The notes under the pieces are model-generated. The model was not told the DNA's origin. It did no database searches and saw only the letters and a program-made list of their open reading frames with translations. A stretch of DNA of 62,000 nt from Apostichopus japonicus (Eukaryota; Echinodermata; Holothuroidea; Aspidochirotida; Stichopodidae), in NCBI RefSeq assembly GCF_037975245.1, contig NC_092575.1, positions 15,001 through 77,000 on the forward strand, read 5' to 3'. Below, piece after piece: positions 40,069 to 51,856 of the stretch; positions within the stretch are counted from its first letter, which is position 1; every line of letters begins with the position of its first letter. Both the position numbers and the translations under genes were made by a program.

Positions 40069-43000
40069 ATTTATATATCAATATATATATATATCAATTT
40101 ATATATCAATATATATATATAAATATATATATTGATATATATTGGTATATAAAACCATTTGATAAGTTAAAGCATCAGCACGGTAGATGCTTCAGGTAGT
40201 GTATAAGCACTAATAGCGTTCCTTAGAGAAATATATATTAAGATAGAAAATGTTCAGTTGCTGAGTTTACATGAAAGAGTAAGTTATGTGGACAGTGGAG
40301 ACCGCCATGGTAGTTACAAAATAGCCTGTTAAACGGCAATGCTGCCATGTACCCTCTCCTCGTAACACAACTGTACATGCAGTTCATTCTTCTTAATCTC
40401 TATTAAACATTTTGTTCTGTGTAAAAATCCCCAGAAGCAATTATTCACCGAGGGTTTGACTATGTTATGTCCTTTTTAGGTATGGGTTGATGCCGCAACA
40501 CAGGTTTACTTCTCTCTCGGACCTGGCTTTGGAGTTCTCTTGGCATTTTCGAGTTATAACCAATTCAACAACAACATTCAAAGGTTAGAAATGGGTCGTC
40601 CAAATATAATTGTATCTCTCAAGATATCTACTAGTTAAATCAAGTGTAAGTTTAGCAAGGTTAACCAATAGGAAACCAGAAGGTGCTCGAATTCTATAAT
40701 CAAACTTTCTACTTTCTTTAAAGCTCTTGCTCACATTGTGAATAGTTCATTTTGTAAGATATAAAATCGAATTTCTGACAAATTCTAACTAATTTGGAAA
40801 TGTATGTGATATAACCTCACGAAGTTACAGGTCGCCAATAGACTGCGCTGTAACTTTTAATTCCATGTATTCCGTACTTCCAATTATTTTGCTATATGTT
40901 ACATGAGTTCACATTTCTCGCCAACAATCTAACTAATCCTAAGGTCCAGTGATCGGAATCTGAAGATAAGCATTTGGTGACTTTTTGAGGAGTTAACGTC
41001 ATTCTTAACTAGTATCTTATCTACCGAACGGGTGTTACACTTGAAGTGAAATATATGGAATGTTATACTAACAGCCTAATACAAATGATATTGCTATAAA
41101 CTGTCTAATGCCATTGGCAGCGTTCAATCTGCAACATCTACTGCATTAATTGGGGCTCGACATGCACTGAGACAATTTTTTTCATATGATGATGTTAAAA
41201 GCAGTGGTTGCTAGTATGGTTTACTTCAACCAACTGGTGATGGCCATTTATTGCAATAATATCAACTTTTTTTGAATAGTTATGAACCTTTATTTAAGCG
41301 GACGGTAAATATCATACCACATCCATTCTTAAGTCCATTTGGGTAGTTAAATAATGCCATATCCATTCTTTATTCCATTCGCTCGGTTAATCTGATGTAG
41401 TTCATTATATGTTTCATTCGGGGAGTTAATCTAATGCCACATACTTTCTTTCATATATCTTATCCCATTTGGACGATTACTCTAATGCCATGGTCATATA
41501 TTATCCCATGTGGACGGTTACTCTAATGCCATAGTCATATATTATCCCATTTGGACGGTTACTCTAATGCCATTGGTCATATAATATCCCATTTGGACGA
41601 TTACTCTCATGCCATGGTCATATATTATCCCATGTGGACGGTTACTCTAATGCCATTGGTCATATCTTATCCCATTTGGACGACTACTCTAATGCAATGG
41701 TCATATATTATCCCATTTGGACGGTTACTCTAATGCCATGGTCATATATTATCCCATTTGGACGATTACTCTCATGCCATAGTCATATATTATCCCATGT
41801 GGACGGTTACTCTAATGCCATTGGTCATATCTTATCCCATTTGGACGACTACTCTAATGCAATGGTCATATCTTATCCCATTTGGGCGGTTACTCTAATG
41901 CCATAGTCATATCTTATCCCATTTGGACGGTTACTCTAATGCCATTGGTCATATCTTATCCCATGTGGACGGTTACTCTAATGCCATAGTCATATATTAT
42001 CCCATTTGGACGGTTACTCTAATGCCATTGGTCATATCTTATCCCATTTGGACGACTACTCTAATGCCATGGTCATATATTATCCCAGTTGGACGGTTAC
42101 TCTAATGCCATTGGTCATATATTATCCCATTTGGCCGACTACTCTAATGCCATTGGTCATATCTTATCCCATGTGGACGGTTACTCTAATGCCATAGTCA
42201 TATATTATCCCATTTCGACGATTACTCTAATGCCATTGGTCATATCTTATCCCATTTGGACGATTACTCTCATGCCATTGGTCATATATTATCCCATGTG
42301 GACGGTTACTCTAATGCCATAGTCAGATCTTATCCCATTTTGACGACTACTCTAATGCCATTGGTCATATCTTATCCCATGTGGACGGCTACTCTAATGC
42401 CTTGGTCATATATTATCCCATTTGGACGGTTACTCTAATGCCATTGGTCATATCTTATCCCATTTGGACGACTACTCTAATGCCATAGTCATATATTATC
42501 CCATTTGGACGGTTACTCTAATGCCATTGGTCATATCGTATCCCATTTGGCCGACTACTCTAATGCCATTGGTCATATATTATCCCATGTGGACGGTTAC
42601 TCTAATGCCATAGTCATATATTATCCTATTTCGACGATTATTCTAATGCCATTGGTCATATCTTATCCCATTTGGACGACTACTCTAATGCCATGGTCAT
42701 ACCTTATCCCATGTGGACGGTTACTCTAATGCCATAGTCATATCTTATCCCATTTGGACGACTACTCTGATGCCATTGGTCATATATTATCCCATTTGGA
42801 CGGTTACTCTAATGCCATTGGTCATATCGTATCCCATATTCCGACTACTCTAATGCCATTGGTCATATCTTATCCCATGTGGACGGTTACTCTAATGCCA
42901 TGGTCATATCTTATCCCATGTGGACGGTTACTCTAATGCCATTGGTCATATGTTATCCCATTTGGACGGTTACTCTAATGCCATTGGTCATATCTTGTCC

Positions 43001-46000
43001 CATGTGGACGACTACTCTAATGCCTTGGTCATATCTTATCCCATTTGGCCGACTACTCTAATGCCATTGGTCATATATTATCCCATGTGGACGGTAACTC
43101 TAATGCCATAGTCATATATTATCCTATTTCGACGATTATTCTAATGCCATTGGTCATATCTTATCCCATTTGGACGACTACTCTAATGCAATGGTCATAT
43201 ATTATCCCATGTGGACGGTTACTCTAATGCCATGGTCATACCTTATCCCATGTGGACGGTTACTCTAATGCCATAGTCATATCTTATCCCATTTGGACGA
43301 CTACTCTAATGCCATAGTCATATATTATCCCATTTGGACGGTTACTCTAATGCCATTGGTCATATCGTATCCCATATTCCGACTACTCTAATGCCATTGG
43401 TCATATCTTATCCCATGTGGACGGTTACTCTAATGCCATAGTCATATATTATCCTATATTGACGATTACTCTAATGCCTTGGTCATATCTTATCCCATTT
43501 GGCCGACTACTCTAATGCCATTGGTCATATATTATCCCATGTGGACGGTAACTCTAATGCCATAGTCATATGTTATCCTATTTCGACGATTATTCTAATG
43601 CCATTGGTCATATCTTATCCCATTTGGACGACTACTCTAATGCCATGGTCATACCTTATCCCATGTGGACGGTTACTCTAATGTCATGGTCATATCTTAT
43701 CCCATGTGGACGGTTACTCTTATGCCATTGGTCATATCTTATCTCATGTGGACGGTTACTCTAATGCCATAGTCTTATATTATCCCATTTGGACGACTAC
43801 TCTAATGCAATGGTCATATCTTATCCCATTTGGACGGTTACTCTAATGCCATTGGTCATATATTATCCCATGTGGACGGTTACTCTAATGCCATTGGTCA
43901 TATGTTATCCCATTTGGACGGTTACTCTAATGCCATTGGTCATATCTTATCCCATTTGGACGGTTACTCTTATGCCATTGGTCATATCTTGTCCCATGTG
44001 GACGACTACTCTAATGCCATGGTCATATCTTATCCCATTTGGACGACTACTCTAATGCCATTGGTCATATCTTATCCCATGTGGACGACTACTCTAATGC
44101 CTTGGTCATATATTATACCATTTGGACGACTACTCTAATGCCATTGGTCATATCTTATCCCATTTGGACGATTATTCTAATACCATACATTTTCTTTATT
44201 CCATTCGGGAGTAAATCTTATAAGACATCGGCTCGTGTGTTTCTTCGAATTAATCTAATGTTATGTTTACTTTCGTTCTAGTCGGGCGGTTAATCTAATG
44301 TCAAATTCATTCTTTATTCAATTCGGGCGGTGCCTCCAATGCCACGTTCACTATTTATTCCATTCAGATACTTAATCTATAACTCCACATTTATTCTCCA
44401 TTTCATTCCATTCCATATCATTACGTGGTTACAATCTTTTTTCTTTACAGAGACGCTATTTTGACAAGTCTGATAAACTGTGGTACTAGTTTCTTATCTG
44501 GATTTGTAGTCTTCTCTGTCTTAGGCTATATGTCCGTAAGAAATGACATTCCAATCGAGAAAGTGGCAACAGAGGGTAAGTATGTTGATTGCATGTTTGT
44601 AGCGTACTTTATTACAGCACATTCCCCTTATTGCTGAATAATAACACGGTCAGCACCTGAACAAAGCATATTTCTTGTGTATGTGTGTTTATGTACGTGT
44701 GTATATCACCGCGTATGTATATAATCAAAGATTTAGAAATATGGTTGCAGTTTGGTCATATATCACGTGACGTAAATGTAGATACGACATCGCAAATTTA
44801 CTAAATGACAGACCTAGACACAACTAGAATATCTTCCAAACGGGGCACGAGTTTTCTTAGATGTCGGGTGTGCTGAGCGTGTGGGTGTATGTGTAGGTGT
44901 GTGTGTGTGGGTGTATGCATATATGTGTGTATATGCTTCTATGCGTGAATCACAAAGATAACATAAGCTAAAGATGAGATTTTAGAATTTACATTCTAAT
45001 TACTGAACAAAAGCTTGTTCATCATAGAAAAAACGCGAGACTACTTCCAGTCGTTTACTGATATTTCGTTATATCCTAATGGTTGGAATCATAAGAATGG
45101 AACAGAATCAGCCCACTGCATATAAACTTCATATAAGCAACAGCGCATCCTAAGATGAAGTTCAAAATTGTCTCACCTGTCTGCACTATAACATATTATT
45201 TGACATATAACATATTATTTGAGACCATGCAATTGGTATGTTTTCCTGTTTTGTGTTACACATTGTCTGTATGTTAGACTAAGTGGTCCTGACACTTGAT
45301 GAGCCTCGGAGGTTTTATCAAACATTAAACGTGTTATAGGTATACAACCTGGACCGATTGCAATGTTGATTGAACGATCCACAACATATCGATACTTTGT
45401 TTAATGCCTAAGGTCATCCATTCGAGTCAAATTGTCCTTTTTATTATTGCAACCGTCAGATCGATCTCTAGACACAAAGGTACCTTAGCAGAAGTCATAA
45501 AGTCATCTGCAAATTGCAGGGGACACAAACCCTACATCATGTGTGACTTATATGACAGAGTTATATTTGATAAATAAATCACCCAAAAAGCTAAGAGAAA
45601 TCTTGTTCCGTTTGGGAGGTATCTGTCAGCTTAAAAATCGTGTCTTGGAGCTACCGTCTTGTAAATCTGTGATGTCATAGAGCCACTTTAGAATCAGGAA
45701 ACCTTTTCATTTCTCTTTGTTTTTCTTTCAGATTTTTAAAGCTAAACGTTAACAGGGTTGACAGTGAAACCAATGCCATTATTATGTCATGTTAAGATCT
45801 CTAGTATTTAGAGTCAGCATTTGCAAAACCCATCTCCATTACAGAACATAAACATTGTAATAAATAACGAAAAACATGGCAAACATAAAATGAAGCACAT
45901 GTGACCCGATGATATCATATTTAGACTTGATCAAGTCCTCGACGTCGTTTGTGAAGGATTATTAAATCAGTGATATCTCCTAAATGGAATAAGGGCTTCC

Positions 46001-49000
46001 TTGGCTGTTTCGGAAAGTTATTCACTACAGTTATCTCTACCAAGGAGATCATTAATAACGGTATAGGGTTTGTCTCCTTTAAGAAGTCAAATCTGAAACC
46101 GGTTAGCGGGATAACGCAATGGTGATAAACTTGTATTGAAATTATATTTCGGTTAGCACATTTTGTTGATATCTTGAGAGTACACGAGTACACTTTAACA
46201 TAACTTGAGAGCACACGAGTACACTTTGAACATACCTTGAGAGTACACGAGTACACGTTGAATATAACTTGAGAGTACACGAGTACACTTTGAATAGGCT
46301 ATAACTTGAAAGCACACGAGTACACGTTGAATATTACTCGAGAGCACACGAGTACACTTTGAATATAACTTGAGAGCACACGAGTACACTTTGAATATAA
46401 TTTGAAAGCACACGAGTACACTTTGAATATTACTCGAGAGCACACGAGTACACTTTGAATATAACTTGAGAGCACACGAGTACACTTTGAATATAATTTG
46501 AAAGCACACGAGTACACTTTGAATATAACTCGAGAGCACACGAGTACACTTTGAATATAATTTGAAAGCACACGAGTACACTTTGAATAAAACTTGAGAG
46601 CACACGAGTATACACGTTGAATATTACTCGAGAGCACACGAGTACACGTTGAATATTACTCGAGAGCACACGAGTACACTTTGAATATAACTTGAGAGCA
46701 CACGAGTACACGTTGAATATTACTCGAGAGCACACGAGTACACTTTGAATATAATTTGAGAGCACACGAGTACACTTTGAATATAACTTGAGAGCACACG
46801 AGTACACTTTGAATATAATTTGAAAGCACACGAGTACACTTTGAATATAATTTGAAAGCACACGAGTACACTTTGAATATAACTTGAGAGCACACGAGTA
46901 CACTTTGAATATAATTGGAAAGCACACGAGTACACGTTGAATATTACTTGAGAGCACACGAGTATACACGTTGAATATTACTCGAGAGCACACGAGTACA
47001 CGTTGAATATTACTCGAGAGCACACGAGTACACTTTGAATATAACTTGAGAGCACACGAGTACACGTTGAATATTACTCGAGAGCACACGAGTACACTTT
47101 GAATATAATTTGAGAGCACACGAGTACACTTTGAATATAACTTGAGAGCACACGAGTACACTTTGAATATAATTTGAAAGCACACGAGTACACTTTGAAT
47201 ATAATTTGAGAGCACACGAGTACACTTTGAATATAACTTGAGAGCACACGAGTACACTTTGAATATAATTTGAAAGCACACGAGTACACGTTGAATATTA
47301 CTCGAGAGCACACGAGTACACTTTGAATATAATTTGAGAGCACACGAGTACACTTTGAATATAACTTGAGAGCACACGAGTACACTTTGAATATAATTTG
47401 AAAGCACACGAGTACACTTTGAATATAACTTGAGAGCACACGAGTACACGTTGAATATTACTCGAGAGCACACGAGTACACTTTGAATATAATTTGAGAG
47501 CACACGAGTACACTTTGAATATAACTTGAGAGCACACGAGTACACTTTGAATATAATTTGAAAGCACACGAGTACACTTTGAATATAATTTGAAAGCACA
47601 CGAGTACACTTTGAATATAACTTGAGAGCACACGAGTACACTTTGAATATAATTTGAAAGCACACGAGTACACTTTGAATAAAACTTGAGAGCACACGAG
47701 TATACACGTTGAATATTACTCGAGAGCACACGAGTACACGTTGAATATTACTCGAGAGCACACGAGTACACTTTGAATATAACTTGAGAGCACACGAGTA
47801 CACGTTGAATATTACTCGAGAGCACACGAGTACACTTTGAATATAATTTGAGAGCACACGAGTACACTTTGAATATAACTTGAGAGCACACGAGTACACT
47901 TTGAATATAATTTGAAAGCACACGAGTACACTTTGAATATAATTTGAGAGCACACGAGTACACTTTGAATATAACTTGAGAGCACACGAGTACACTTTGA
48001 ATATAATTTGAAAGCACACGAGTACACTTTGAATATAACTTGAGAGCACACGAGTACACTTTGAATATAACTTGAGAGCACACGAGTACACGTTGAATAT
48101 TACTCGAGAGCACACGAGTACACTTTGAATATAATTTGAGAGCACACGAGTACACTTTGAATATAACTTGAGAGCACACGAGTACACTTTGAATATAATT
48201 TGAAAGCACACGAGTACACTTTGAATATAACTTGAGAGCACACGAGTACACGTTGAATATTACTCGAGAGCACACGAGTACACTTTGAATATAACTTGAG
48301 AGCACACGAGTACACGTTGAATATTACTCGAGAGCACACGAGTACACTTTGAATATAACTTGAGAGCACACGAGTACACGTTGAATATTACTCGAGAGCA
48401 CACGAGTACACTTTGAACTTGATATCTTGAGAGTAAACGAGTACAATTTGAAGATTGCAGTGAAACGGATTGCAATTGTAGATATTTATGCATTTGTAAA
48501 ATATCATGCTCACAGTTTGAAAGGAATGGAATAAGTATTATTCATATAGGTAAACTATAATGTGACCAGCTACGTTACTAACAGGCATTTGTTCGTCTCC
48601 CCTGCAGGTCCTGGACTTGTCTTTGTGACGTACCCTGAGGCACTCGCCACCATGCCAGGGTCCACAGTGTGGTCTCTTCTCTTTTTTCTGATGCTGATTA
48701 CTCTTGGCCTAGATAGTTCGGTGAGCGACTTTTCAAATAAGTAAATGTCGTGACTAAATTGCACTTACTTCATCTTTGTAACTCTGGTACTCTTTTTATT
48801 TACTTTAGTTTGGTGGAACGGAAGCTATTTTAACAGCCTTGTCGGATCAGTTTCCACGAGTGATTAAAGCTCATCGAGAAATTGCCGTATTCCTTCTCTT
48901 TGCATTCTACATGTTAGTCGGACTGGCTTTTACGTCGCAGGTAACTTCATTCCATATTCGATTATCCGATAGATATTGTTATAAGACAGCCATTCTTAGT

Positions 49001-51822
49001 TGTAAATATATCACTTTTATTGCATTGATCATCACAGTTAGAGAACCCATGTGATTTGTTATTATAAAGTGTATTCATTTTCAAAATTTGACATTCCTTC
49101 ATCTTTACAACCTATCATAGTTGCGAGTTTGCGACTACCAAATTTATTGTCTTGATTACCAAGATTACTTAGGAACAAGTGGTAAGTAGTTTCTGGATAT
49201 ACACAATGATTTAGGAACATGTGGTAAGCCTTAGTTTCGGGATAGGCACAATGATTTAGGAACAGGTGGTAAGTAGTTTCTGGATATACACAATGATTTA
49301 GGAACATGTGGTAAGCCTTAGTTTCGGGATAGGCACAATGATTTAGGAACAGGTGGTAACTAGTTTCTGGATATACACAATGATTTAGGAACAGGTAGTA
49401 AACCTTAGTTTCTGGATATACACAATGATTAATGAACAGGTGGTAACTAGTTTCTGGATATACACAATAATTTAGGAACATGTGGTAAGCCTTAGTTTCG
49501 GGATAGGCACAATGATTTAGGAACAGGTGGTAACTAGTTTCTGGATATACACAATGATTTAGGAACAGGTGGTAAGCCTTAGTTTCTGGATATACACAAT
49601 GATTAATGAACAGGTGGTAACTAGTTTCTGGATATACACAATGATTTAGGAACAGGTGGTAAGCCTTAGTGTCTGGATATACACGAAGATGTAGGAACAC
49701 GTGGTAAGTAGCTTCGAGATAAACTCGAAGATGTAAGAACAAGTGGTAAGTAGTTTCGGGATATACATGAAAGTTCAGCTGGATCTTGTGAATCAGCAAA
49801 CAATGCCATGCTAATGATCATTTGTGATATATACCTCATAATCCTTGACCTTTCTTTTAGAATGTACGAAATCTATTGGATACTACGTATTCATGGATCG
49901 GCCTTAATAACAACATTACGTAACTCTTAAAGGCGTTTGTTTCGTCGTCTGGTGTGCAACTGCATTTTTTTAAATGCAGGTGTGCTTCCTTACTTCGCAT
50001 CATTATGGCACATGTCATGTTAATAACACAGTGTTATGTTTCTTACTTGCCATCAGGGTGGCACCTATTTGGTGTTTTTGTTTGATAACTTCGCCGCCCA
50101 GTATGCGATACTAACCGCGGTTTTCTTTGAAGCCATTGCTGTCTCCTGGTTTTATGGTAAGTTGAACATATTTTGTCTTCATATTGGTGTATTGCTATTA
50201 AAGTTCCTAACCATCGATCTATTGAAAGTATAAAGACGCTCCCTTACAACGTAACCTGTCGCTCGACAACCATACGCATGTTCTAGCACAGTTATTCGTC
50301 TTATTGAAAGTTACATTAAACTTAGACATGTCCATAACATGAAGTTACAGATCTCCATTCAAAATCAATACGTGCCCAAAATACTCATAAAATCTGATAA
50401 TGTAGCTTCTTCCGACTTCAGTTTCTGTTGGTCTTCAGTTTGATCTTCAGTTGATCTTCAGTTTCTGTTGATCTGAATAACATAACCTCATATACATTGC
50501 GAATGGCGCTGGAATTATTGTAAGCTGATATATTTGATTGGTTGATGACGCAATGCGTGACCGAGTGATCCTCCATAAACAGGGGCGTATCCAGGATTTT
50601 CCAATAGGGGGGGCGCCAGGCATGAATGATCGCCGTCCTGGGGGATGGGTCTAAGGGGAGGGGTGTTACAATTTTTGCTTTCAAAGAAGGGCTGAAATGC
50701 AAAATGGTGTCATATGCATGGGCGGCGATCCGTACTTCCGAGTGGGGGGGGGGGGGGATATGACCTTGTTTACTATCTAAGCGTAGCGCCACCATGAGTT
50801 GGCGCGAAGCGTACAAGAAAATTTTGGGGTTAACAAACCCTCTAGATGGCCGGAAACGGCACTTCCCGAGGTTTCCAAGCGGCATATACCCAACTTTAAA
50901 ATAGGGATGTCATGTCCGAAATATCTCATAATCAGGATCCAAAATACTTTTTTTTTTAATTTCGGGTGTTATTTTGGGAAAATTGCCCCTGTCAATCTTG
51001 TTTCAGGCGCAACGTTAGAATGTTCGAGAGCTCTGTTATATTATTCGATGAAGAAAATGGCCTCATGCAGGCTATTATAGGCCTATACACATGCAATACA
51101 CAATTACACATAGTTACATTCCTAGGTACCGATTGCTAGGGCATCCAGGTGCAACGTGTATTAAGCATTACCCTGGTTACATGAGATTCTCAGCTGTTCG
51201 AGGGAACATGTACGTGTGTAGGCCTACTATAGGGCCTATATGAATACTATGAGGGTGCATATATGTACTATATCAATACCGTGGGCGCAATAATACATTT
51301 TGTTGTTATAGGGCCAATGAAGCCTACAGTCAACTATTTTTGCTTTATAAAGACGCTTTATTTGAAAAGATCGCACTGCGTTTATGGTAGGCGAGAAATG
51401 AAGCTAAAAAAGAGCCGTACATTCACGAAGATGCATAAATGTAGGCATGAAAATATTCTTATCCCTGGCATTTGGTGGGGGGGGGGGGGGATATGGTGCA
51501 TTACATCCCCTCCACCCATTTTCATGGGGGGATATATCCCCCCTCCACCCAGGATCGCCGCCCATGGCCATATGTGATCCATTTTTCGACCTTAATAATA
51601 AGCAACATTTCCAGTAAATATGGACACAAAATGCACAATTTAGTATGGCTGGCATGTCATTTAGTGTCTATAGTGATAATACAAACACAGTTACCATCTA
51701 TGTTTATAAAACTATTATGCCGCCGAACTTCGCCAGAACCTTTTTTTGGCAAACAAAAAATAAAGCATACGGGAGGGGGGGGGGGGGGTTGAGCGATCAC
51801 CGACATCTCACATAAAGGTCAT

Positions 51823-51856
<34 letters not shown>

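Noticed and set aside
46430-48241. 603-codon minus-strand open frame
   Set aside because: It lies wholly in the 32-bp minisatellite inside transporter intron 7. The frame is open because the unit lacks stops in any of the three minus frames it cycles through.
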